Positions 1 to 5,247 of a DNA stretch of 5,247 nt are shown one piece after another. Under the pieces are notes generated by a model. It worked only from the letters and a program-made list of their open reading frames with translations, searched no databases and was not told the origin of the DNA. The number at the start of each line of letters is the position of its first letter. The stretch's first letter is position 1. The stretch covers positions 1 to 5,247 of the forward strand of contig CANBTO010000413.1 of the NCBI GenBank assembly GCA_947372405.1, read 5' to 3'. Both the position numbers and the translations under genes were made by a program. The stretch comes from Verrucomicrobiaceae bacterium (lineage in GTDB: Bacteria; Verrucomicrobiota; Verrucomicrobiae; Verrucomicrobiales; Akkermansiaceae).

Positions 1-891
1 CGCAAGGGCAAAATGGAAATCCTCCAACTCTCCGGCGGCGAGCCAACATTGCACCCGCAGTTTTTCGAACTGCTCGACTGGATCCACGCCGAACCGGGCA
101 TCGACTACTGTCTGGTCAACACCAACGGCGTGCGCATCGCCAAGGAGGACGGATTTCTAACAAGCCTCGGTGAGCGCGCGCGGCGTGGCAACTTCCAGCT
201 CTACCTCCAATTCGACGGGCCGCAGGAAGCCGGCCAGCATGCGCTGCGCGGCGGCGACTTCCGCGACCTGAAACGCAGCGTGATGGAACGCTGCGAACGC
301 GAGGGCATTCCATTCACCCTCGCAATGACGGTGATGCCGGAAAACCTGCCACACCTGTGGGACACCATCCAGACCGGCCTCGAATTCAGCGCCTGCCGCG
401 GCGTTTCCTTCCAACCGATGTTTCTATCAGGACGCATCCACGAGTCCGGCGGCGAGCGCCTCAACACCGCGGACATCATCCTCGGCGCGGTCGGCCAGTC
501 GGGCGGCAAACTCCGCTTCGAGGACTTCACTCCCCTGCCCTGCGGCGATCCGAACTGCGCCACCATCGGCTACCTGCTGCGCACTCCCATCGGCGTGCGC
601 AGCATTTCCGAGTTCATCGACTTCGCGAGCGTCCAGGGTTTCCTGCGCGACAAGGTGCGCTATGAACTCTCCGACCTCATCCAGTGCGGCTGCGAGAACA
701 CCGAACTCGGCGACATCCTGCATCGTTTCGAGATGAAGGAAAAGGACGCTTTCCGCCTCTTCATCAAGCCCTTCATGGATGCATGGAGCTGGGACCAGGA
801 CCGCATCGACCGCTGCTGCACCCATGTCATCCGGCCTGACGGAAAACTCGATTCATTCTGCCGCTACTACGCCACCGGAGGCGCAAAATGA
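1..891 (+). CDS. Radical SAM protein, MJ0619/Tes-like, 5' end missing
   Basis: The frame is open from base 1 (R-K-G-K before the first Met at 13), so the true start and the CX3CX2C cluster motif lie upstream of the window. Counting from that Met, an SGGEPT motif sits at residues 7-12 (the SAM-binding GGE region), VNTNG at 35-39 and LQFDG at 65-69. Further cysteines lie at 177 and 182 (PLPC...NC), 225 and 227 (QCGC), 268-269 (RCCTH) and 283 (SFCRYY). The SGGEPT, PLPCxxPxC and C-terminal C-H...DGK...FC pattern resembles the family of MJ0619 (pterin methylase) and the archaeal tetraether lipid synthase Tes, which bind extra Fe-S clusters. I see the motifs directly; the family is from recall. The substrate cannot be deduced: lipid, pterin or another C-H or C-C chemistry are all possible. 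The gene overlaps the next by ATGA, and the membrane protein there would fit a lipid-related job, but that is inference. The family assignment is fairly sure, the reaction is not. Confidence 0.85.
   Translation, partial: RKGKMEILQLSGGEPTLHPQFFELLDWIHAEPGIDYCLVNTNGVRIAKEDGFLTSLGERARRGNFQLYLQFDGPQEAGQHALRGGDFRDLKRSVMERCEREGIPFTLAMTVMPENLPHLWDTIQTGLEFSACRGVSFQPMFLSGRIHESGGERLNTADIILGAVGQSGGKLRFEDFTPLPCGDPNCATIGYLLRTPIGVRSISEFIDFASVQGFLRDKVRYELSDLIQCGCENTELGDILHRFEMKEKDAFRLFIKPFMDAWSWDQDRIDRCCTHVIRPDGKLDSFCRYYATGGAK
877..881 (+). promoter_or_regulatory. Ribosome binding site for the membrane protein gene
   Basis: GGAGG lies six bases before the ATG at 888, inside the last codons of the radical SAM gene. 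It supports that start and suggests coupled translation of the two genes. Confidence 0.75.
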
Positions 892-1238
892 ACGATCAGG
901 GCGCGCCGATGGAAGCTCCGCCTGACAACCGCGCGAAGACCTTGTTCCGCGTGACCTTGTGGTTCCTGCCTGCCGGATTCGCGGTATCATGCATCCTGGG
1001 AATCTCGAGGTTCAGCAGTTATCTCATCTCATCCGGCATTCACTACGGCGTCATCGGGTATCTGCTGACCGCCGCGTTCACCTTCGGCACAGGCTGGTAC
1101 AACGCGCTGCTCTCCAACAGGGCCAGGCTCGAACCCCGCGGTGTGATCGGCCGCACCATTCTGTTTTTCGTCATCCAGCATTTTCTGGTGCCGCTGTTCC
1201 TGTTGATTCTTTTCGCACAATTCGCAAACACTGAGTGA
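888..1238 (+). CDS. Small three-helix membrane protein of unknown function
   Basis: This 116-residue protein has a polar N-terminus (about 1-18) and three hydrophobic stretches at about residues 20-40, 50-72 and 89-112, so it should be an integral inner-membrane protein. The loop after helix 2 carries a distinctive GWYNALLSNRAR segment (residues 69-80). A broken paralogue lies immediately downstream, and the residues shared by both copies (AFTxGxGW, LLSNRxR, RTxLF, Q, P) probably mark the functional core. The start is fixed by GGAGG at 877 and by the ATGA overlap with the radical SAM gene, so the two are very likely co-translated. The protein might anchor or assist the radical SAM enzyme, but only the gene order suggests this. 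I do not recognise a named family. Confidence 0.8.
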   Translation: MNDQGAPMEAPPDNRAKTLFRVTLWFLPAGFAVSCILGISRFSSYLISSGIHYGVIGYLLTAAFTFGTGWYNALLSNRARLEPRGVIGRTILFFVIQHFLVPLFLLILFAQFANTE

Positions 1239-1287
1239 TTGTTCCTCCCGGAGTCCTGACACAAGTCCGTTAAATCAAAACCCCATC

Positions 1288-1741
1288 ATGAAATCCGAAG
1301 AGGATATCAACGAGCCGCCCGAGCGGGATCCCCACGGCACTTCCAGAAAAAAATCTGAACCACAAAGATCCGGAATACCGGAAAAAGCCGCGCGCGACCA
1401 TCCATCTGAAAATCGAGCCAAGGTCTTGTTACGAGTCCTTCTTTAGTTTCCGCCTGCGGTTTTTTAGCACTCAGTTTCTGGGAGGGAGCTGGCTGGAGCT
1501 TTCGCTGCCGCGCTCCGACATGCCTGGCACACTGATTGCCGGAATCTTCTTCCTGGCAAACATCGCCTTCACCTGCGGCTGCGGATGGCATGACACATTG
1601 TTGTCTAACAGACCAAGAGGACGTCCTGAAGTCATCTTGGCAAGAACCGTCCTGTTTCTGGCTGCCCAGCTGTTACTCGCTCCGTCGCTCATTGCCGCAT
1701 TCCTGTTCGCAGCCTGCCTGATCCATCCGCCAATGTATTGA
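1288..1741 (+). pseudogene. Broken tandem paralogue of the 888-1238 membrane protein
   Basis: Two open segments together match the preceding gene. The first (ATG 1288 to TAG 1444-1446, 52 residues) ends ENRAKVLLRVLL, against DNRAKTLFRVTL in the intact copy; the TAG stands exactly where the intact gene has the Trp codon TGG. The match continues for a few codons (PPA, F) and then moves to the next frame near 1456-1474, where about two bases are missing relative to the intact gene. From there it reads to TGA 1739-1741 with FLGGS (ILGIS in the intact copy), AFTCGCGW, LLSNRPR, RTVLF and further hydrophobic helix. From AFT onward about 20 of 40 residues are identical without gaps. The N-terminus before ENRAK is longer (about 40 polar residues) than in the intact copy, and no clear ribosome binding site precedes 1288. 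An ORF caller might report only the 3' part (ATG 1520, 73 residues); I read that as part of the pseudogene. Sequencing error is less likely because two separate lesions are needed. Confidence 0.72.
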
Positions 1742-1808
1742 ACCAGTTCCCGCCACGCCTCCGGATGATCCGCGCGTCATACAACGGCAGGATGAACCCA
1801 AGGCACGC

Positions 1809-2214
1809 TCAGCGGCGCGGAGTGAACCACGCCGCGGGGTTCCTCTTCGACACCGGGCCGACGCTTGCCCCGAGGACGAACTTGGCTTTGAAGAGCGTCT
1901 GACCCAAGTCCTGATCCCCGCGATTGATGTCGGCCGACCAGCACATGACCCGCCGCAACGGAAACTGTTGCATCCCATGTCACGTGGGAGATGGTCGGCG
2001 TGCACCACTTGAAGCGGGCGTGGGTTCGGTGCAGGTCAAGGAAACCTTGCGCGGTGCCCAGATCCCGCAGGTGCCCAGGAAGCGCCGCACCGCCAGTTAG
2101 CAGGCCGTGTGGGGACGGAAGGGTTTCATGATGCCTGACCGTGTTTCTTCGGGAAACACCTTGCGAGAAATAATGTCTCGAGTTCTTCAGGACCGGCATC
2201 AATCTTGCTTTCAT
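1809..2214 (-). pseudogene. Remnant A: frameshifted member of an unrecognised protein family
   Basis: Reading the minus strand from a possible ATG at 2214, the frame runs through HLRDLG, GFLDLHR and THARFKWCTPTISH to a WD codon pair near 1972-1977. Removing one base at about 1970 then gives WDEQ and an open frame through CWSADINRG, QTLF and GASVGPVSK to a TGA at 1809-1811. The same order of motifs is found on the minus strand at 4529-4763 (remnant B), where the frameshift is elsewhere. At DNA level 1971-2073 and 4660-4763 align with one gap. The frame-corrected proteins share about 36 of 77 residues, and third-position changes such as ACC/ACG, ATC/ATT, GAC/GAT and CAC/CAT are often silent, which favours a former coding sequence over a non-coding repeat. 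The part upstream of about 2074 has no match in remnant B, so its extent is uncertain. I do not recognise the family. Confidence 0.6.
2141..2159. repeat. Small perfect inverted repeat
   Basis: GTGTTTC and GAAACAC form a 7-bp stem around the five-base loop TTCGG. No T-run follows on either strand, so it does not look like an intrinsic terminator. It lies inside the poorly supported 5' part of remnant A and may be chance. Confidence 0.35.
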
Positions 2215-2375
2215 ATTTTCTTGTACAAGACGCACGTGTTCGAACCAAAGAATCTCCCGACACCGTGAAACACGCAGATTCGCTCCATCTCCCGCCTCCT
2301 GCCTCTTCGCCCCTGCCTTCTGGAGTCCTTCGCATTCTGGAAGCAAAGGCTATTTTCTAGCAGGGCAAACCACCA
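2215..2375 (+). other. Leader upstream of the leucine dehydrogenase-like gene
   Basis: No gene is seen here. The segment contains a perfect 10-bp palindrome CTTGTACAAG at 2220-2229 and an 8-bp palindrome GTTCGAAC at 2238-2245, then a pyrimidine-rich stretch at about 2281-2322. A weak AGGG at 2362-2365, ten bases before ATG 2376, could serve as the ribosome binding site. A TATTTT at 2351-2356 could be a -10 element, but I see no convincing -35. The palindromes could be operator sites; that is speculation. Confidence 0.3.
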
Positions 2376-2963
2376 ATGAGCATTTTCCAGCAACTCACCA
2401 CAACCGACCAAGAGATGGTCGTGTTTTGCAACGATAGCGCCACCGGCCTGCGCGCGATCATCGCGGTGCACGATACCACGCTTGGCCCGTCGCTCGGAGG
2501 GTTGCGCATGTGGCCATACGCATCGGAAGGCGAGGCGCTTTTCGATGTCATCCGGCTCGCCCGCGGCATGACCTGCAAGTCCGCTGCGGCCGGACTGCCC
2601 CTTGGTGGTGGCAAGGCCGTGATTCTCGGCGACAGCCGCACGCAGAAGAGTCATGCGTTGCTCCGGCGTTTCGGGAAATTCGTCAACGATCTCGGTGGCA
2701 AATACATCACTGCGGAAGACATGGGCATCCGCACGCGCGACATCGCGACGATCAGCCTGGAAACATCGCACGTCGCAGGGCTCGCGGAGAAAAGCGGCAC
2801 CTACAGCCGCGAGCAGGCGCTATGCTTGACGGAAAACATCTACCACACCGTCACCGACATCTTCACCGCCTGCGACACCGGGCACCTGCTCCCGCATGAA
2901 GCTGCAATCCGTCTCGCCGAGAAACGACTCCGCCAGGCCGGAAGCATGTGCAGTCTCGGATGA
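2376..2963 (+). CDS. Leucine dehydrogenase-like protein lacking its NAD-binding domain
   Basis: Residues 1-140 match the N-terminal catalytic domain of leucine/valine dehydrogenases (oxidative deamination of branched-chain amino acids with NAD+): VVFCND, GLRAIIAVHDTTLGPSLGG, the Lys68 and Lys80 catalytic region (GMTCKSAAAG and GGGK) and ITAEDMG with Asp115. These residue numbers equal those of the Bacillus enzymes as I recall them. After ETSHVAGLAEKSG the protein jumps at about Gly141 to TYSREQAL, which corresponds to YNRERAL near the C-terminus of the Bacillus enzyme. It then ends with the family's tail (NIYHTV, AAIRLAEKRL). The Rossmann domain with its GxGxxA fingerprint is absent, and the protein has 195 residues against about 364 usually, so about 165-170 residues (about 500 bp) are missing in frame. 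It should not use NAD+ and is probably an inactive relic, or the gap is an assembly collapse. Its stop overlaps the ATG of the next gene. Confidence 0.9.
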   Translation: MSIFQQLTTTDQEMVVFCNDSATGLRAIIAVHDTTLGPSLGGLRMWPYASEGEALFDVIRLARGMTCKSAAAGLPLGGGKAVILGDSRTQKSHALLRRFGKFVNDLGGKYITAEDMGIRTRDIATISLETSHVAGLAEKSGTYSREQALCLTENIYHTVTDIFTACDTGHLLPHEAAIRLAEKRLRQAGSMCSLG

Positions 2964-3748
2964 CCCAATTGCACCGTATGAACACCCTGAACATTCGAGC
3001 CACGCATCCCGTCGCGCCGTCGTTTCGCGAAGGGATTGGCCGCATCCTCGCACTGTTCTTCTCGCGCGATCCTGCGTGTTGGCCGGTTTTCGGCGATCCT
3101 GTCTTTTCCGAGGTCGTCGGGTTTCGGAAAAAGAAGATGCCGCCGCGCGAGCGCGTGCGGGAATTTCCGAACGGCGAAACACTGCTGCATCAAATGCACG
3201 AGCAGGACCAGTTGGACGAGATCGTGCGCTTGGTTCCCGCCAAAGCGGTGACCGACCTGCGGAAGGCGAAGCTGTGGATGAACCCCGAACATCCCGGAGG
3301 GAGACCGCGCGCCGTGTTTCATCCTGGCGCCCGATGGCTGCGCGAGAACGGACGCGATCCTGCGATGGCAAAGGGGGTGGAGTTCACCAATGTGCGAATC
3401 TTTGAGGAAGAGACGCGACGCATGCCGGCCTTCACACTGCATGAGCTGGCGCACGCCTACTACAACGGCAGATTTCCCATGGGCTTTGGGAATCCGGAGA
3501 TCAAGGCCGCCTATGAGAAGGCGAAAGCCAGTGGCAAGTATGAGCATGTGGAGCGCAAGGATAGCGAAGGCAGCATCACCCTGAAGCGCGCGTATGCGAT
3601 GGAGAATCCCCAGGAATACTTTGCCGAAAGCACAGAGGCATGCTTTTCGCGCAATGACTTCTTCCCCTTCACCCGGGCCGAGCTAAAGCAGCACGATCCG
3701 GAGATGTTTGCCTTGCTTGAGAAACTTTGGAACGAACCTACAGAATGA
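2960..3748 (+). CDS. HExxH zinc metallopeptidase-like protein
   Basis: This 262-residue protein (from ATG 2960, which forms ATGA with the preceding stop) contains HELAH at residues 161-165, the zinc-binding and catalytic motif of zincins. Downstream, NPQEYFAE (about 216-223) offers Glu219 or Glu223 as a gluzincin-type third ligand, followed by NDFFPF and an HDPEMF...LW end. From memory, this arrangement (W...P...FHPGARWL.ENG, HELAHAYY, EYFAESTEA, NDFFPF) occurs in uncharacterised secreted peptidases of Verrucomicrobiota and Planctomycetes. The region from about residue 72 onward looks like the conserved family. The first 70 residues are basic, carry no signal peptide and resemble nothing I know, so the start is uncertain: GTG 2948 and ATG 3138 are alternatives. 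The N-terminus may have been lost or replaced. The stop TGA overlaps the next ATG (3745). The substrate is unknown. Confidence 0.75.
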   Translation: MTQLHRMNTLNIRATHPVAPSFREGIGRILALFFSRDPACWPVFGDPVFSEVVGFRKKKMPPRERVREFPNGETLLHQMHEQDQLDEIVRLVPAKAVTDLRKAKLWMNPEHPGGRPRAVFHPGARWLRENGRDPAMAKGVEFTNVRIFEEETRRMPAFTLHELAHAYYNGRFPMGFGNPEIKAAYEKAKASGKYEHVERKDSEGSITLKRAYAMENPQEYFAESTEACFSRNDFFPFTRAELKQHDPEMFALLEKLWNEPTE

Positions 3749-4449
3749 AAACCACCCGCTTCCGCACCTGCCGCCACCCTTTCAACAATGCCACCTGGAA
3801 ATCCGGGTTCACTCTGGTCGAGCTCCTCGTAGTGATTGTCATCGTATCGACTTTGGCTGCGCTGGTCTTTACCGTGACGCAAAGGGCGAAACTCGGTGCC
3901 GCCAAAGTAAAAGCCATCACTCAAATGCGGAACATTGGCGTAGCCGCCGCTTCCTGGGCGACCGACAACAGCCGGTCGGAACCTTTCTACTATTCCAATG
4001 GAACTGGCGACTATCCGCAGGAATTCACCGGTAGCGGCACCAAGTCCACACCCGGCAACCCCGCGATCGCACTCTACAATACGGCGGATCCGGACTCCGG
4101 CTACGTGCAGAACCCTTCGGACTTCTTCTCTCCGCTGGCCAATGCTGTAGCTCCGAGCCGCAAGGACTATGACCCGAAAAAAGTATCCGGCACCAACCCA
4201 TGGGGTACCTATGCCTGGTATTTTCCGTTTGTGAGCGCAGCCAACCACAGTCGCTATCCGGAGATCGGAAACGTGTTGCCGCCCAAGGTCAACGAGCGCG
4301 TGTCGGGACGTCTCATGATGTGCGAAAGTTATCTCTATTCGACTCCCAAATTCGACAAGCCGATCTACAACGCCTTGATGTCGGATGGCTCCATCTCACA
4401 AGTCGCTGAAAGCGATGATGCATTCAGCAAGTGGAAAACCGGAGACTGA
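3745..4449 (+). CDS. Type II secretion/type IV pilin-like pseudopilin
   Basis: This 234-residue protein has a 21-residue basic leader ending KSG, then FTLVELLVV and a hydrophobic helix to about residue 43. This is the class III signal cut by prepilin peptidase between Gly21 and Phe22, with the conserved Glu at mature position 5 (residue 26). The globular part starts with the usual amphipathic extension (AKLGAAKVKAITQMRNIG), continues with aromatic and Gly/Asn-rich sequence (NPWGTYAWYFPF) and ends with NALMSDGSISQVAES, like the DGS-type ends of many single-copy verrucomicrobial and planctomycete pseudopilins. Such proteins are abundant there and only some belong to real secretion systems. ATG 3745 overlaps the preceding stop (ATGA); a TTG at 3727 is an alternative, but the ATG gives a better leader. 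No other secretion gene is nearby, so its partners lie elsewhere. Confidence 0.88.
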   Translation: MKTTRFRTCRHPFNNATWKSGFTLVELLVVIVIVSTLAALVFTVTQRAKLGAAKVKAITQMRNIGVAAASWATDNSRSEPFYYSNGTGDYPQEFTGSGTKSTPGNPAIALYNTADPDSGYVQNPSDFFSPLANAVAPSRKDYDPKKVSGTNPWGTYAWYFPFVSAANHSRYPEIGNVLPPKVNERVSGRLMMCESYLYSTPKFDKPIYNALMSDGSISQVAESDDAFSKWKTGD

Positions 4450-4528
4450 AATCCACGTCCGCTGGCACCACCCGATGTTCGTCTCGCCCGATCTATCATA
4501 ATTCTTGATCGCCGCCCGCAAACCTTGA

Positions 4529-4790
4529 CTACTGTTTCGGAGCCGGTCCGATCGAGCCGCCCGACAAAAATTCGCTCGGCACCAGGGACTGAGCGACAAC
4601 CCTGCGGCCCCGGCTCAGGGCCGACGCCCAGCGTGTGATGAGGGGGACGACTCTTTGTTCATCCCACCGAATGTGGCCAATCGTCGGCGTGCTCCACTTG
4701 AAGAAAGCATGGGTTTCGCTGCAGATCAGGGAAACCTGTCGTGGCGCCCAGATCCCGCGGGTGCACGATCTGCAGTTCTTTGGCAGGCAG
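4529..4790 (-). pseudogene. Remnant B: second frameshifted copy of the remnant A family
   Basis: On the minus strand, HPRDLG and GFPDLQR read in one frame, and one extra base in the T-run at 4714-4716 (plus strand) then shifts the frame. After it, THAFFKWSTPTIGH, WDEQ, RWASALSRG, AQSLVPSEF and GGSIGPAPKQ follow to a TAG at 4529-4531. The match to remnant A is ungapped over the last 42 residues, including W, RG, Q.L, F, G.S.GP and K at identical spacing. The frame remains open upstream to an ATG at 4877, but similarity to A fades beyond about 4763, so the 5' limit is uncertain. As the two copies carry different lesions, neither is an intact gene here, and a functional member is expected elsewhere in the genome. 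I see no transposase motif and no flanking terminal repeats. The function is unknown. Confidence 0.6.
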
Positions 4791-4794
4791 CGGA

Positions 4795-4823
4795 CGTAAG
4801 GCTTTCAATTGCCAAGCCTTACG
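4795..4823. repeat. Perfect 10-bp inverted repeat (stem-loop)
   Basis: CGTAAGGCTT at 4795-4804 and AAGCCTTACG at 4814-4823 are exact reverse complements around a nine-base loop. Neither side is followed by a T-run, so a classical intrinsic terminator is not supported. It lies at the upstream edge of remnant B and could be a structure of that element, a factor-binding palindrome or a small dispersed repeat. Confidence 0.65.
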
Positions 4824-4911
4824 CATTTGGACAAAGCATGCTTCAAACAAAGTCCCGATTTTCTGCCCGGTAGGCATCCATCCTGCTTATCCGAACTATA
4901 CAACAAAGCAT

Positions 4912-4941
4912 TTGTCCATCAGAGAGCCACATCTGATAAAT
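4912..4941 (+). promoter_or_regulatory. Possible promoter for the PEP-CTERM gene
   Basis: TTGTCC (4912-4917) and GATAAA (4935-4940) are 17 bases apart in the AT-rich stretch before ATG 4953. Transcription would then begin very close to the start codon, which agrees with the absence of a Shine-Dalgarno sequence. The matches are weak and may be chance. Confidence 0.25.
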
Positions 4942-4952
4942 ATTTTGACAGC

Positions 4953-5150
4953 ATGAACGTCCGCTCCTCCTCACTCCGCATTATCCTCGCCAACTCCATC
5001 GCCATACTACTCACGGGGCAGTCCGCGAAGGCTGCCACAGGAGATCTGACCGGCACGAGCTACGTCACGATGACTGCCGTGCCGGAGCCGGGCGCCGCGC
5101 TGTTAGGCGGCCTCGGATTCCTTGCGCTGCTACTGCGCCGCCGCGATTGA
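4953..5150 (+). CDS. Tiny PEP-CTERM sorting-domain protein
   Basis: This is a 65-residue protein. Residues 1-27 form a signal peptide (Arg at 4 and 9, hydrophobic core 10-20, AKA before the likely cut at Ala27/Ala28). Residues 43-65 form a textbook PEP-CTERM tag: VPEPG, a hydrophobic helix (48-61) and RRR. Such tags direct secreted proteins to exosortase, which cuts them during export. Only about 15 residues (ATGDLTGTSYVTMTA) lie between the two, so there is no recognisable mature domain. The usual cargo may have been lost by an in-frame deletion, or this may be a genuinely minimal surface protein. The start at 4953 is chosen because the signal peptide begins there; the open frame extends upstream to a TTG at 4809, but those residues resemble nothing. 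No exosortase is in the window. No ribosome binding site is seen. Confidence 0.75.
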   Translation: MNVRSSSLRIILANSIAILLTGQSAKAATGDLTGTSYVTMTAVPEPGAALLGGLGFLALLLRRRD

Positions 5151-5213
5151 TGGCGATTTGCGAGAAAAGTTATGTTTTTCATCAAGGAACTTCCTCTTGC
5201 GAACGGAAATTTC

Positions 5214-5247
5214 TCAGACCAGCCCCTCCCGCAGGGCTTTGGCCACC
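5214..5247 (-). CDS. Possible 3' end of a convergent minus-strand gene
   Basis: From the right edge the minus strand reads VAKALREGLV and then TGA at 5214-5216. The sequence is GC-rich and codon-like, and the 63 bases between it and the PEP-CTERM stop are more AT-rich, as expected between convergent genes. Eleven codons are too few to name a product, and chance is possible. Confidence 0.3.
   Translation of the reverse strand, partial: VAKALREGLV

Larger units (their letters stand above)
4450..4952. other. Gene-poor segment with remnant B and a hairpin
   Basis: No intact gene is supported between the pseudopilin and the PEP-CTERM gene. The first 80 bases show no feature and no clear terminator. 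Positions 4529-4790 hold remnant B, 4795-4823 a perfect inverted repeat, and 4824-4952 a more AT-rich stretch leading into the next gene. Confidence 0.6.

Noticed and set aside
201..825. Several open frames opposite or alongside the radical SAM gene
   Set aside because: They are shadows of a gene with clear family motifs.
1765..1903. Plus-strand peptide containing AAGFLFDTGPTL, resembling a phytoene desaturase/FAD oxidoreductase motif
   Set aside because: The frame stops soon after, no other family motif is found, and the same bases are explained better by the minus-strand remnant A (GASVGPVSK), which is supported by its match to remnant B.
2232..2250. TTCGAAC resembling a tRNA T-loop
   Set aside because: The flanking bases do not form the 5-bp T-stem on either strand, and no acceptor or anticodon arm is visible.
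2840..3547. Long minus-strand open frame opposite the metallopeptidase
   Set aside because: It is a GC-rich shadow of the plus-strand gene, which carries HELAH and other conserved motifs; the minus-strand protein resembles nothing.
4605..4623. CGGCCC/GGGCCG stem as a terminator for the pseudopilin gene
   Set aside because: The stem is only 6 bp in GC-rich sequence, no T-run follows, and it lies inside remnant B more than 150 bases beyond the stop codon.
4809..4952. Upstream extension of the PEP-CTERM frame to TTG 4809
   Set aside because: It would bury the signal peptide internally and it starts inside the hairpin; ATG 4953 gives a proper signal peptide.

Overview
The window looks like chromosomal DNA of a GC-rich bacterium of the Verrucomicrobiota or a close relative. 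This is an inference from three hallmarks: a short protein with a C-terminal PEP-CTERM sorting signal (VPEPG, hydrophobic stretch, RRR), a GFTLVELL-type pseudopilin, and a HELAH metallopeptidase of a kind I associate with that group. No rRNA, tRNA, CRISPR array, integrase or intact insertion sequence is visible.

Layout. Positions 1-1238 hold a translationally coupled pair: the 3' part of a radical SAM enzyme resembling the MJ0619/Tes family, then a small three-helix membrane protein that overlaps it by ATGA. Directly downstream (1288-1741) is a broken tandem paralogue of that membrane protein, disrupted by an in-frame TAG and a frameshift. Positions 1742-2375 contain no intact gene, but the minus strand carries a decayed coding sequence (remnant A). 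Positions 2376-4449 form a plus-strand cluster of three genes chained by two ATGA overlaps: a leucine dehydrogenase-like protein, a HExxH metallopeptidase and a pseudopilin. Positions 4450-4952 again lack an intact gene, but hold a second broken copy (remnant B, minus strand) of the family seen in remnant A, followed by a perfect 10-bp inverted repeat. A 65-residue PEP-CTERM protein lies at 4953-5150, and what may be the tail of a convergent minus-strand gene enters at the right edge.

The most striking observations are signs of gene decay and domain loss. The leucine dehydrogenase keeps its catalytic N-terminal domain (Lys68, Lys80, Asp115) and its C-terminal helical tail, but the NAD-binding Rossmann domain between them is cleanly absent while the frame is kept. 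The PEP-CTERM protein consists of a signal peptide and a sorting tag with about 15 residues between them. Remnants A and B align over about 77 residues once each is corrected for a different one-base frameshift, which reveals an unrecognised protein family. I found no defence or mobile system that I would call new. The unidentified A/B family and the Rossmann-less dehydrogenase are the best leads.
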